Source of the DNA: Pleurodeles waltl
Lineage: Eukaryota; Chordata; Amphibia; Caudata; Salamandridae
Assembly (NCBI RefSeq): GCF_031143425.1
Contig: NC_090443.1
Span: 1,056,469,554 to 1,056,533,553 of the forward strand
DNA length: 64,000 nt
Direction of reading: 5' to 3'
Shown: piece by piece, positions 1-11,131 of the stretch
Layout: each line of letters starts with the position of its first letter
Numbering within the stretch: the stretch's first letter is position 1
Translations under genes and position numbers: made by a program
The notes under the pieces: generated by a model
What the model was told of the DNA's origin: nothing
The model's input: only the letters and a program-made list of their open reading frames with translations
Databases searched by the model: none

Positions 1-1349
1 CTTCTGCTTCACCGGTCCTCTGGGTTCCCTCTCATCATGATGAGCGTGGTCCCTGGAACACAGGTGCTGGATCCAAGTGACCCCGACAGTCCAGTGGTCC
101 ATCTGTCCAAATTTGGCATAGGTAAGTCCTTGCCTCCCCTCGCCAGACAGTAATCCTGTGTACTGTGTGAACTGCACCTGCTAGGGCTTCTGTGCACTTT
201 TGCAAGGAATCCTTCGTGCACAGCACAGCCCAGGTCCCCAGCACTCCATCCTGCATTGCTCAACTCACTGAGTTGACCACCGGCTTCATGGGACCCTCCT
301 TTGTAGTGTTGAGACGACCGCTGTGCTCATTTTTCTTGAACCCATGTTCAAGTACTTCTGCGGGTGCTGCCTTCTTCTGTGTGGGCTCTCTGTGTTGCTG
401 AGGGCCCCCTCTGTCTCCTCTTCCAAGTGGCGACCTCCTGGTCCTTCCTGGGCCCGGGCAGCACCCTTTTTCTTCAACCGTGACCTTTGCAGCTAGCAAG
501 GCTTGTTTGCGGTCTTTCTCCAAAGAAACAACTCTGCATCCTCCAGCACACTGTGGGACATCTTCTGTGCAAAGGAGAAGTTCCTGGCACCTTCCGTTGT
601 TGCAGAATCTTCAGCTTCTTCCACCCAGAGGCAGCCATTTTGCACCTTCATCTGGGGTTTAGTGGGCTCCTGCCCCCCCCTGGACACTTTCGTGACTCTT
701 GGACTTGGTCCCCTTCCTTTACAGGTCCTCAGGTCCAGGAATCCGTCTTCAGTGCTTTGCAGTCTGTTGTGGTCTTTGCAGAGTCTCCTATCACAACTTT
801 ACTCCTACTTTTCAGGGTCTTGGGGTGGGGTATCTTGGACACCCTTAGTGTTTTCTTACACTCCCAGCGACCCTCTATACACTACACTAGGCCTGGGGTC
901 CCTAAGTGGTTCGCATTCCACTTTCTTAGTATATAGTTTGTGTTGTCCCTAGGCCTATTGCATCCTATTGTATTCTACAGTGTTTGCACTACTTTTCTAA
1001 CTGTCTACTTACCTGATTTGGGGTTGTGTGTGTATATTTTGTGTATTTTACTTACCTCCTAAGGGAGTATATCCTCTGAGATATTTTTGGCACATTGTCA
1101 CTAAAATAAAGTACCTTTATTTTTAGTAACTCTGGGTATTGTGATTCTTATGATATAGTGCTATATGATATAAGTGGTACAGTAGGAGCTTTGCATGTCT
1201 CCTAGTTCAGCCTAAGCTGCTTTGCTATAGCTACCTCTATCAGCCTAAGCTGCTAGAACACCACTAATCTACTAACAAGGGATAACTGGACCTGGCACAA
1301 GGTGTAAGTACCATCAGGTACCCACTATAAGCCAGGCCAGTCTCCTACA
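1..1349 (+). mobile_element. LTR-retroelement-like interspersed repeat
   Basis: No coding frame with a recognisable domain is present. The right part has the look of a long terminal repeat. A T-rich stretch leads to an AATAAA signal near 1105, followed by a T-rich run and then a segment ending in CCTACA at 1344-1349, compatible with the usual CA terminus. A 15-bp direct repeat (tcagcctaagctgct) occurs at 1207 and 1240, and a tatgatata motif is doubled near 1150-1172. From memory, the 200-1349 text resembles an abundant newt (Pleurodeles) repeat, which I could not verify. The left boundary is not visible, so the repeat may begin outside the window. A solo LTR plus flanking internal sequence, or an unrelated non-coding repeat, are both possible. 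Confidence 0.45.
1105..1110 (+). terminator. AATAAA polyadenylation signal of the LTR-like repeat
   Basis: AATAAA lies in the context ctaaaataaagtacc. It is followed within about 15 bases by a T-rich tract and then a GT-containing stretch, which is the usual arrangement of a vertebrate polyadenylation site inside an LTR R region. That it is used is inference. Confidence 0.4.
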
Positions 1350-2061
1350 CCATTGCCTCATTTACACGTAGCCTCTTGAATAAGACCGGGCCCTTCCTGT
1401 GACACTACTGATACATGATGATTTTAATCTCGTGGGCACTGTGGAATTGACCTCTCCGTCAAAAACATTCACACCCGGGAGCTATTGACGTGGAGGTCAC
1501 ATTGAGCCCTGGGGGGCAGGGAATCCCATTAGTGCTGTAGCCAAAGGGATTTCTGTTTTTTTCTTCACAGGTCTGGCTGCTGGGGAAGAGCTTTCACAGC
1601 AGCATGCGGTGATCAGCGCACATGGGGCACTGATGTAATTACAGGGGAAGTGATCCTTTCCCTCATTTTGACTTCGACTCATTTAATTTTCACTTGCATC
1701 CGTGCTCTAGGGCATATCTCACTAGCTTTGATTTCTATGAGGGAGGTATAGTTAGAAAGGTGAGAATCTCCCCTTCCCGAACGTCTCTCTCCTAATGGAT
1801 CCCTGCTTGAGGAATGCCCTCAGAGGGTGATCCGCAAACATGGATCCACACCAGTACACCCAAGAGATTTCGTTGGCGTGGGGGGCATCACCCACGGGCC
1901 TTTCTTCCCTCCAATAGTAAAATCAGTCTTCCTGTACCCTTGGAAATAGATGGTGGGATTTACCCCCAATCTGCCCACCCAGTTTAGAAATCCCACTTTT
2001 ACATTGGGACAAAAAAAAGAGTGGGGGTCTCCCACCCAGACACTACGCCATACCGCGCAGA
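1350..2061. other. Unassigned non-coding stretch
   Basis: No domain-bearing frame, RNA gene or clear repeat was seen. It includes an AT-rich patch at about 1680-1760 and an A8 run near 2011. The last 200 bases before the minisatellite may belong to another dispersed repeat, but nothing in the sequence proves it. Confidence 0.4.
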
Positions 2062-5000
2062 CTCGGTTTGTGCATGCTTCTCCCACTGGCCTCAGGGCAG
2101 GGTCTCGGTTTGTGCATGCTTCTCCCACTGGCCTCAGGGCAGAGTCTCGGTTTGTGCATGCTTCTCCCACTGGCCTCAGGGCAGGGTCTCGGTTTGTGCA
2201 TGCTTCTCCCACTGGCCTCAGGGCAGGGTCTCGGTTTGTGCATGCTTCTCCCACTGGCCTCAGGGCAGGGTCTCGGTTTGTGCATGCTTCTCCCACTGGC
2301 CTCAGGGCAGGGTCTCGGTTTGTGCATGCTTCTCCCACTGGCCTCAGGGCAGGGTCTCGGTTTGTGCATGCTTCTCCCACTGGCCTCAGGGCAGAGTCTC
2401 GGTTTGTGCATGCTTCTCCCACTGGCCTCAGGGCAGAGTCTCGGTTTGTGCATGCTTCTCCCACTGGCCTCAGGGCAGGGTCTCGGTTTGTGCATGCTTC
2501 TCCCACTGTGCATGCTTCTCCCACTGGCCTCAGGGCAGAGTCTCGGTTTGTGCATGCTTCTCCCACTGGCCTCAGGGCAGAGTCTCGGTTTGTGCATGCT
2601 TCTCCCACTGTGCATGCTTCTCCCACTGGCCTCAGGGCAGAGTCTCGGTTTGTGCATGCTTCTCCCACTGGCCTCAGGGCAGGGTCTCGGTTTGTGCATG
2701 CTTCTCCCACTGTGCATGCTTCTCCCACTGGCCTCAGGGCAGGGTCTCGGTTTGTGCATGCTTCTCCCACTGGCCTCAGGGCAGAGTGCTTCTCCCACTG
2801 GCCTCAGGGCAGGGTCTCGGTTTGTGCATGCTTCTCCCACTGGCCTCAGGGCAGAGTCTCGGTTTGTGCATGCTTCTCCCACTGGCCTCAGGGCAGGGTC
2901 TCGGTTTGTGCATGCTTCTCCCACTGGCCTCAGGGCAGAGTCTCGGTTTGTGCATGCTTCTCCCACTGGCCTCAGGGCAGGGTCTCGGTTTGTGCATGCT
3001 TCTCCCACTGGCCTCAGGGCAGGGTCTCGGTTTGTGCATGCTTCTCCCACTGGCCTCAGGGCAGGGTCTCGGTTTGTGCATGCTTCTCCCACTGGCCTCA
3101 GGGCAGGGTCTCGGTTTGTGCATGCTTCTCCCACTGGCCTCAGGGCAGAGTCTCGGTTTGTGCATGCTTCTCCCACTGGCCTCAGGGCAGGGTCTCGGTT
3201 TGTGCATGCTTCTCCCACTGGCCTCAGGGCAGGGTCTCGGTTTGTGCATGCTTCTCCCACTGGCCTCAGGGCAGAGTCTCGGTTTGTGCATGCTTCTCCC
3301 ACTGGCCTCAGGGCAGGGTCTCGGTTTGTGCATGCTTCTCCCACTTCTCCCACTGGCCTCAGGGCAGAGTCTCGGTTTGTGCATGCTTCTCCCACTGGCC
3401 TCAGGGCAGAGTCTCGGTTTGTGCATGCTTCTCCCACTGGCCTCAGGGCAGAGTCTCGGTTTGTGCATGCTTCTCCCACTGGCCTCAGGGCAGGGTCTCG
3501 GTTTGTGCATGCTTCTCCCACTGGCCTCAGGGCAGAGTCTCGGTTTGTGCATGCTTCTCCCACTGGCCTCAGGGCAGGGTCTCGGTTTGTGCATGCTTCT
3601 CCCACTGGCCTCAGGGCAGGGTCTCGGTTTGTGCATGCTTCTCCCACTGTGCATGCTTCTCCCACTGGCCTCAGGGCAGGGTCTCGGTTTGTGCATGCTT
3701 CTCCCACTGTGCATGCTTCTCCCACTGGCCTCAGGGCAGGGTCTCGGTTTGTGCATGCTTCTCCCACTGGCCTCAGGGCAGGGTCTCGGTTTGTGCATGC
3801 TTCTCCCACTGGCCTCAGGGCAGAGTCTCGGTTTGTGCATGCTTCTCCCACTGGCCTCAGGGCAGAGTCTCGGTTTGTGCATGCTTCTCCCACTGGCCTC
3901 AGGGCAGGGTCTCGGTTTGTGCATGCTTCTCCCACTGTGCATGCTTCTCCCACTGGCCTCAGGGCAGAGTCTCGGTTTGTGCATGCTTCTCCCACTGGCC
4001 TCAGGGCAGAGTCTCGGTTTGTGCATGCTTCTCCCACTGTGCATGCTTCTCCCACTGGCCTCAGGGCAGAGTCTCGGTTTGTGCATGCTTCTCCCACTGG
4101 CCTCAGGGCAGAGTCTCGGTTTGTGCATGCTTCTCCCACTGTGCATGCTTCTCCCACTGGCCTCAGGGCAGAGTCTCGGTTTGTGCATGCTTCTCCCACT
4201 GGCCTCAGGGCAGGGTCTCGGTTTGTGCATGCTTCTCCCACTGTGCATGCTTCTCCCACTGGCCTCAGGGCAGGGTCTCGGTTTGTGCATGCTTCTCCCA
4301 CTGGCCTCAGGGCAGAGTGCTTCTCCCACTGGCCTCAGGGCAGGGTCTCGGTTTGTGCATGCTTCTCCCACTGGCCTCAGGGCAGAGTCTCGGTTTGTGC
4401 ATGCTTCTCCCACTGGCCTCAGGGCAGGGTCTCGGTTTGTGCATGCTTCTCCCACTGGCCTCAGGGCAGAGTCTCGGTTTGTGCATGCTTCTCCCACTGG
4501 CCTCAGGGCAGAGTCTCGGTTTGTGCATGCTTCTCCCACTGGCCTCAGGGCAGGGTCTCGGTTTGTGCATGCTTCTCCCACTGGCCTCAGGGCAGGGTCT
4601 CGGTTTGTGCATGCTTCTCCCACTGGCCTCAGGGCAGAGTCTCGGTTTGTGCATGCTTCTCCCACTGGCCTCAGGGCAGGGTCTCGGTTTGTGCATGCTT
4701 CTCCCACTTCTCCCACTGGCCTCAGGGCAGAGTCTCGGTTTGTGCATGCTTCTCCCACTGGCCTCAGGGCAGAGTCTCGGTTTGTGCATGCTTCTCCCAC
4801 TGGCCTCAGGGCAGGGTCTCGGTTTGTGCATGCTTCTCCCACTGTGCATGCTTCTCCCACTGGCCTCAGGGCAGAGTCTCGGTTTGTGCATGCTTCTCCC
4901 ACTGGCCTCAGGGCAGGGTCTCGGTTTGTGCATGCTTCTCCCACTGGCCTCAGGGCAGAGTCTCGGTTTGTGCATGCTTCTCCCACTGGCCTCAGGGCAG

Positions 5001-6608
5001 AGTCTCGGTTTGTGCATGCTTCTCCCACTGGCCTCAGGGCAGGGTCTCGGTTTCTGCATGCTTCTCCCACTGGCCTCTGGGCAGGGTCTCGGTTTGTGCA
5101 TGCTTCTCCCACTGGCCTCAGGGCAGAGTCTCGATTTGTGCATGCTTCTCCCACTGTGCATGCTTCTCCCACTGGCCTCAGGGCAGGGTCTCGGTTTGTG
5201 CATGCTTCTCCCACTGTGCATGCTTCTCCCACTGGCCTCAGGGCAGAGTCTCGGTTTGTGCATGCTTCTCCCACTGGCCTCAGGGCAGGGTCTCGGTTTG
5301 TGCATGCTTCTCCCACTGTGCATGCTTCTCCCACTGGCCTCAGGGCAGGGTCTCGGTTTGTGCATGCTTCTCCCACTGGCCTCAGGGCAGAGTCTCGGTT
5401 TGTGCATGCTTCTCCCACTGTGCATGCTTCTCCCACTGGCCTCAGGGCAGGGTCTCGGTTTATGCATGCTTCTCCCACTGGCCTCAGGGCAGGGTCTCGG
5501 TTTGTGCATGCTTCTCCCACTGGCCTCAGGGCAGAGTCTCGGTTTGTGCATGCTTCTCCCACTGTGCATGCTTCTCCCACTGGCCTCAGGGCAGGGTCTC
5601 GGTTTGTGCATGCTTCTCCCACTGTGCATGCTTCTCCCACTGGCCTCAGGGCAGAGTCTCGGTTTGTGCATGCTTCTCCCACTGGCCTCAGGGCAGGGTC
5701 TCGGTTTGTGCATGCTTCTCCCACTGTGCATGCTTCTCCCACTGGCCTCAGGGCAGGGTCTCGGTTTGTGCATGCTTCTCCCACTGGCCTCAGGGCAGAG
5801 TCTCGGTTTGTGCATGCTTCTCCCACTGTGCATGCTTCTCCCACTGGCCTCAGGGCAGGGTCTCGGTTTATGCATGCTTCTCCCACTGGCCTCAGGGCAG
5901 GGTCTCGGTTTGTGCATGCTTCTCCCACTGGCCTCAGGGCAGAGTCTCGGTTTGTGCATGCTTCTCCCACTGTGCATGCTTCTCCCACTGGCCTCAGGGC
6001 AGGGTCTCGGTTTGTGCATGCTTCTCCCACTGGCCTCAGGGCAGAGTCTCGGTTTGTGCATGCTTCTCCCACTGTGCATGCTTCTCCCACTGGCCTCAGG
6101 GCAGGGTCTCGGTTTGTGCATGCTTCTCCCACTGGCCTCAGGGCAGGGTCTCGGTTTGTGCATGCTTCTCCCACTGTGCATGCTTCTCCCACTGGCCTCA
6201 GGGCAGGGTCTCGGTTTGTGCATGCTTCTCCCACTGGCCTCAGGGCAGAGTCTCGGTTTGTGCATGCTTCTCCCACTGGCCTCAGGGCAGGGTCTCGGTT
6301 TGTGCATGCTTCTCCCACTGGCCTCAGGGCAGAGTCTCGGTTTGTGCATGCTTCTCCCACTGTGCATGCTTCTCCCACTGGCCTCAGGGCAGAGTCTCGG
6401 TTTGTGCATGCTTCTCCCACTTCTCCCACTGGCCTCAGGGCAGAGTCTCGGTTTGTGCATGCTTCTCCCACTGGCCTCAGGGCAGAGTCTCGGTTTGTGC
6501 ATGCTTCTCCCACTGTGCATGCTTCTCCCACTGGCCTCAGGGCAGAGTCTCGGTTTGTGCATGCTTCTCCCACTGGCCTCAGGGCAGGGTCTCGGTTTGT
6601 GCATGCTT
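2062..6608. repeat. 42-bp minisatellite array, about 98 units
   Basis: The unit is 42 bp and contains ctcggtttgtgcatgcttct followed by a cccactggcctcagggcag half. It carries one SphI site (gcatgc) per unit. Units differ mainly at one base near their end (gcaggg or gcagag). By eye there are about 98 full units plus 23 insertions of an 18-bp internal duplication (extra cttctcccactgtgcatg), three 9-bp duplications (tctcccact) and two units missing 14 bp (at about 2787 and 4318). These counts reproduce the array length. Because 42, 18 and 9 are multiples of three and the unit lacks stops in five of six frames, very long open frames appear on both strands. They are not evidence of a protein: the two 14-bp deletions change frame without consequence, and no frame has independent support. 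Confidence 0.97.
5140..5990. repeat. 408-bp higher-order repeat inside the minisatellite, two copies
   Basis: The order of unit variants and 18-bp insertions repeats with a 408-bp period, which equals eight 42-bp units plus four 18-bp insertions. A private G-to-A change that turns gtgcatg into atgcatg marks each copy at 5462 and 5870, exactly 408 bp apart. The outer limits are approximate because the flanking units share the same variants. Confidence 0.85.
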
Positions 6609-6700
6609 GCAGCTTACTCACTGTTCTCCCGCTGGGCTTCAGAGCAGAGAATTGGTTTGGACATGATTATGGCTTACTTCTGGTTCTCCCACTGAGCTTG
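6609..6700. repeat. Decayed 60-bp-spaced copies at the minisatellite edge
   Basis: After the last clean unit, ttctcccgctgg (about 6624) and ttctcccactga (about 6684) recur 60 bp apart, separated by a diverged form of the unit (cagagcagagaattggtttg). Between the gcatg-like motif and each ttctccc there is an 18-base spacer (cttgcagcttactcactg, then attatggcttacttctgg). 60 is 42 plus 18, the same length as the units with an 18-bp insertion in the main array. Confidence 0.7.
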
Positions 6701-7068
6701 TTGCCAGGCTGTCACGATTTCTTTCTGTAGATACAGGAGTTCCATCAGTGGCTGGAGTTCTCTCGATCTCCCCTTCTGAGCCTGGTCGGTTATCAGGTTT
6801 CCCTCTGTGAACCGGCAGATCACACTTCCTTCTCCTCTTTCCCTGTGGTGCTTCAGCATGCACCTTCTTTCCACTTATGCTGGTGAAACTTCTCATTGCT
6901 TGTATCTCTTTTTCTTCTTCAGGGTGCAGCAGTATGCTAACAGGACCTCTCAGTGGTCGACTGTCTCTGTAGTCTGGACACCGGCCTTGGGCGCTGTGCC
7001 GCAGCTTGGTGATGATCATGGTGGTTGTTAATCCAGCTTGTGCATTCTCTAGGGCTATCGGCATCCGG

Positions 7069-7480
7069 TCATGTGTCACGTGTTCCCTCTTCAGGGACCT
7101 TCTTTGAGCTCCCACTCCATGGGGAGATGTGTCTGGCTGGCCCTCTACCTTGAGGGCCTTCCCGCTGTCTGACGCTCTTCTTCTCTGGGTTGGTGTAGCG
7201 TCATGCCATGTGTTGCACGTTCCCTTCTTAGGGACCTCCTTGAAGCTCCTACTCTGTGGTGGTTGCTCTTCCAGGACCTTCTTCCATGGGCAGTAGGGAG
7301 ATGTGGTATAATCCCATTTTTTTTGGGTGGCACAGGACTTGAGCCTTGAGGCATCACTGCCATAAGGTATTGTTGGTAGGGTGTGGCACGGTGTGCCTTG
7401 AGGTTGCGGTGTGCTTCTGTTAACCTTCTGGATGCTTTCCTTGAGCTTCTCCCTGCGTGGGGAACATCTCTATCTGGCAG
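7069..7480. repeat. Diverged tandem repeat, three partial copies
   Basis: Similar text recurs at about 7078-7130 (gttccctcttcagggacc then tttgagctcccactcc), 7219-7262 (gttcccttcttagggacc then cttgaagctcctactc) and, more weakly, 7437-7478 (cttgagcttctccctgcg). The first two are roughly 140 bp apart. Read on the minus strand, both of the first two give a similar basic stretch (RRSLKREHVTH and RRSLRRERATH). I take this as shared ancestry of the repeat, not as evidence of a protein. Confidence 0.5.
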
Positions 7481-8198
7481 GCATTGATGGGTACAGATGT
7501 GGATCTGGGGAGTGTAGATGTAGTCTCTTTAGAGGGTGGCAGTTGGTGGGTTGCGCCTTGTGGTCTCGGCTCCTTCTTGCGATGCTTCCACTTGTTTGTC
7601 GTGTGAAAGTTGAGTCAGAACGCTGTCCTCCCTTTCGCTGCCTTGCTCTTCCAATCTTCCTCTCAGCTCAAGGGCACTAGGCTTTGGGCAGAGTTTGCAG
7701 CAGGACCATCGGGTACTGTGCTACCTCAATGGCACAACATTCATAGCGTGCAGCCCAATAATGGCTGTGCAGTCTCTGGCAGTGATCTGGCTGCATTGTT
7801 GTGCAGAGCTTCTTCTTCTGGAGCATCAGATAATAGCTGGAGGTTGCAGTCTGTCTTTGCCCAGGTGGCATTGCAGGCTTTGCCACTCTGTTTGGCTTGT
7901 ACACCTTGGGTAAATGTCACAGACGTGTTATTGTCCTCTCCCCTTGGCAGTATCTTTGCTATGTCCTGTTCCTGGTGAATTGTGGCCATCTGTGCTATGA
8001 GCTTTGTGTTTGTGTAGACCCTGACTCAGTGAGGGTTGTGGGCCTGGTTGCATACATGCCAACCCTCCTGACTCAGGTGGGAGACTACTGATTTCAAGGC
8101 CAGTGTTCCACCTTCCGGTTCCTGCATTCAGAAGCCCGATTCGGAGTTTTGTAAAACTGCCAAAAATAAAAAGTTTGTCCTGCACATTCCAGTCTCCC

Positions 8199-8255
8199 CC
8201 TCCAAGAATTACCTCTGATATCAAAGGTTAACTCTTTGGCCTTAATTCTTGGAGG
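8199..8255. repeat. Inverted repeat with perfect 13-bp arms
   Basis: Arms cctccaagaatta (8199-8211) and taattcttggagg (8243-8255) are perfect reverse complements around a 31-bp loop, which itself holds a smaller caaag/ctttg pair. It could be the core of a small non-autonomous DNA transposon or a chance hairpin. No target-site duplication was identified. Confidence 0.7.
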
Positions 8256-9110
8256 AGGAAATTAGGGCATTTGACAGGCTTCAACATTTTAATTTTGGCA
8301 TTTTTGCATGGCACAAACAAAACCTGAGTGTAGAATTGTTTTTGTTTGCCCTCTTATATTAAACTACCAAAAATTAAATGCTGATTGTTTGAGACCATAC
8401 ATACTAATAGACCTGATTCAGGCAGACTGCTTCTCCTTCAATATAAGTCAGTGGGGAAAATACATTCTCCAAACTATTTTGTTTGCCGGCTCTAAAATGC
8501 TGAGCTGTACTTGGACATACTCATGGTACCCCTCTGCCAGTCTGGGAAGTTTGTGTCTGTCAGCTTGTTGCACCTTCAGGCCTCTGTTTCAGTCAGGGCT
8601 TGCCCCTGCAGCCTTTCATAGAGGCGGCTTGGAGGTCTTCTCTTTGTTGTTTCCCTGCATGCACACAATGGGAAAATTGCAGGTTTTAAAGTCCCAGGGC
8701 AGACTAGGGGTGTTCTTTCTGGGTGCTATCTCGAATGGTACTCATGCCACCAGGGAAGGGCTAGCTGAGCGTTGTGGCCCCCCCATAGCTCAGGTCTGCA
8801 GGGGCAGCTCTTCTCGAGGCCTGGACCTCAGGCAGGTAGGCCTGACAGGGGGGCCTTCTGCAAGGACTTCCTTTTTGACATACCAAGAATTATGGGTGCA
8901 AGCAGGACTGTTGTGGAAGGTGAAACGTCTTCTTTCATTGGCAAGTGTGCAGTGCTCTCTGCACCCCTCATGCCTTCTCTGTGCTATATGCACTGGACGC
9001 ACCTTTGCCCTGCTGCACATGGTCTGTTCCCGGACTGCTGCTGTTTTTCTTTTTTTGTGTTTTTAGTGAAAGGAGATATAGTTACATTTCCCACATTGAG
9101 GCATTTCTTT

Positions 9111-9128
9111 CAATCAATCAATCAATCA
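9111..9128. repeat. CAAT (ATTG) tetranucleotide tail of the LINE
   Basis: Four and a half copies of CAAT mark the 3' terminus of the element, read as ATTG on its sense strand. A short tandem tail in place of poly(A) is characteristic of L2 and CR1 elements. Confidence 0.9.
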
Positions 9129-9194
9129 TTAAATTTATAAAGCGCGCTATGTACCCGTCAGGGTTTCGAGGCGCTGGGGGGGGGGGGGTAGCTG
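9129..9194 (-). other. Conserved 3' end of the LINE
   Basis: On the minus strand the stop codon is followed by a C13 run, then cagcgcctcgaaaccctgac and gcgcgctttataaat before the tetranucleotide tail. L2-type elements typically have a short 3' UTR whose stem-loop is recognised by their own reverse transcriptase. The agcgc/gcgct pairing visible here fits that role by inference. Confidence 0.7.
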
Positions 9195-11131
9195 CTATTG
9201 TTCGAAGAGCCATGTCTTGAGGAGTCTCCTGAAGGTGAGGAGGTCCTGGGTCTGGCGTAGTGAGGTCGGGAGTGAGTTCCAGGTCTTGGCGGCGAGGTAG
9301 GAGAAGGATCTGCCGCCAGAGGTCTTGCGCTGGATTCGGGGGACGATGGCGAGGGCAAGGTTGGCAGAGCGTAGTTGACATGAGGGAAAGTAGAAGTTGA
9401 GTCTGGTGTTCAGGTAGGTGGGTCCGGTGTCGTGTAGAGCCTTGTGTGCGTGGGTGAGGAGTTTAAAGGTGATCCTCTTGTCCACAGGGAGCCAGTGGAG
9501 GTCCCTCAGGTGAGGGGAGATGTTGCATCGGCGGGGTATGTCGAGGATCAGGCGGGCGGATGCGTTGGAGTCGTTTGATGTCTTTTGTTGGCATGCCTGT
9601 GTAGAGTGCGTTGCCGTAGTCAAGTCTACTACTGACGAGGGCTTGAGTCACCGTCTTCCTGGTTCCTGTTGGAATCCACTTGAAGATCCTGCGGAGCATG
9701 CGGAGGGTGTTAAAACAGGAAGAGGAGACAGCGTTGACCTGTTTGGACATGGTGAGAGCGGAGTCGAGGATGAAGCCGAGGTTTCGTGCGTGGCTGGCTG
9801 GGGTGAGTTGGGGGCCCAGGGCGGTGGGCCACCAAGAGTCGTTGCAGGCCGAGGGGGTGCGACCGAGGATGAGGACTTCCGTCTTGTCGGAGTTAAGTTT
9901 CAGGCGGCTGTTGCTCATCCATTCGGCGATGGATTTCAGTCCCTCGTGGAGGTTGGCTTTGGCGGTGAGAGGATCTTTGGTCAGGGAGAGGACGAGCTGG
10001 GTGTCGTCGGCGTAGGAGAGGATGCTGAGGTTGTGCTGGCGGGCCAATTGTGCGAGGGGGGCCATGTAGATGTTGAACAGCGTTGGGCTTAGTGAGGAGC
10101 CTTGGGGGACGCCGCAGATGAGGTTGGTGGCTTCGGAGCGGAAGGGTGAGAGTCGGACTCTCTGGGTTCTGTCGGAGAGAAAAGAGGAGATCCAGTTGAG
10201 GGCTTTGTCTTGGATACCGGCTTCGTGGAGGTGATTTAGTAGGGTGCGGTGGCAGACCGTGTCGAAGGCAGCGGAGAGGTCTAGGAGAATGAGGGCTGAG
10301 GTTTCGCAGTTGTCCATTTGTTGTCTGATGTCATCTGTGGCGGCGAGGAGTGCAGTCTCTGTGCTGTGGTTGCATCTGAAACCGGATTGGGAAGGGTCTA
10401 GGATGGAGTTGTCTTCGAGGTAGTGGGAGAGCTGTGCGTTGACGATCTTCTCGATGACTTTCGCTGGGAAAGGGAGGAGGGAGATCGGACGGAAGTTTTT
10501 GAGGTCGTTGAGGTCAGCCTTAGGTTTCTTGAGGAGGGGTTGGATTTCTGTGTGCTTCCAGCTGTCCGGGAAGGTAGCGGTGTTGAAGGAAAGGTTGATG
10601 ATCTTGCGGAGTTTGGGGGCGATGGTGACGTCGGCTTTGTTGAAAACGTGATGTGGGCAGGGGTCAGAGGGAGATCCTGAGTGGATGGAGTTCATGGTCT
10701 TTAGGGTTTCGGCGTCGTCTACTTGGGTCCAGGTGGTGATGCGGTCGGCGTGGGAGGAGTTGTTGGGGGTGGGGTCTGGCGGAGGTGTGGTGTTGAAGCT
10801 GTCGTGGATGGCTGCGATTTTCTGGTAGAAGAAGGTGGAGAGGTCGTCGCAGAGTTTCTGGGATGGAGGGACGTCGTTGACGTTGGCGTTGGGGTTGGAG
10901 AGTTCCTTCACGATGCAGAAGAGTTCCTTGCAGTCGTGAGCGTTGTTGTTAAGGCGTTCTGTGAAGTGGGAGCGTTTGGCGAGTCGGATCCGTTGGTGGT
11001 GTTCGCGGTTGGCTTCCTTGAGGGTAGCAAGGTTGTCGGGTGTGCGCTCGAGGATCCATTTTTTATTGAGTTTCTGGCAGGTGCGTTTGGAGGTGGTCAG
11101 TTCATCTGTGAACCAGGCTGGTTTTTTCTTT
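9195..11131 (-). pseudogene. LINE reverse transcriptase region, frame-shifted near its end
   Basis: This is a 575-codon uninterrupted frame, entered near 11190 and closed at 9463, followed by a C-terminal part in another frame that stops at 9195. Landmarks are KKPAWFTDEL, FRPISLLPFPAKVIEKIV, SGFRCNHSTETALL, DLSAAFD (10281-10261), GVPQG (10113-10099), the catalytic YADD (10014-10003) and a thumb region ending YGNALYTGMP. All catalytic aspartates seen in this family are kept. At about 9558-9570 the reading frame must change: the same bases read QRIR in the first frame and NASAR in the second, where the family normally has both segments in series. An 11-base loss between short direct repeats would explain it. 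The C-terminal segment (HLRDLHWLPV, then TWNSLPTSLR, ending TWLFEQ) is the usual carboxyl end of L2/CR1-type proteins. Confidence 0.94.

Larger units (their letters stand above)
6701..9110. other. Non-coding region without recognisable genes
   Basis: Frames here are short or featureless. The longest, about 250 codons on the plus strand from 8308, shows no domain, no signal peptide and no codon-use argument in its favour. Pyrimidine-rich tracts ending in CAG occur (for example near 6850 and 6920) and resemble splice acceptors, but no exon can be supported. The stretch at about 8050-8110 (catacatgccaaccctcctg and a ggtgggag motif) has the look of a dispersed-repeat terminus that I could not name. 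Confidence 0.4.

Noticed and set aside
2062..6608. CRISPR-like regular repeats
   Set aside because: There are no unique spacers: the 18-bp segments are copies of part of the repeat itself, and the context is eukaryotic.
1950..6730. Open frames of about 750-1580 codons on both strands across the 42-bp array, looking like giant repeat proteins
   Set aside because: The unit length is a multiple of three and the unit has no stop in five of six frames, so openness is automatic. The two 14-bp deletions switch frame without ending it, and no frame has a start context, domain or codon bias of its own.
6639..7363. Two minus-strand frames sharing an RRSLKRE/RRSLRRE segment, suggesting related proteins
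   Set aside because: The likeness comes from a diverged tandem DNA repeat at about 7078 and 7219, and outside it the frames are unrelated.
8308..9066. A 252-codon plus-strand frame
   Set aside because: It has no recognisable domain, no repeat or signal sequence and no coding-style composition. The length is within what chance allows in a window of this size.
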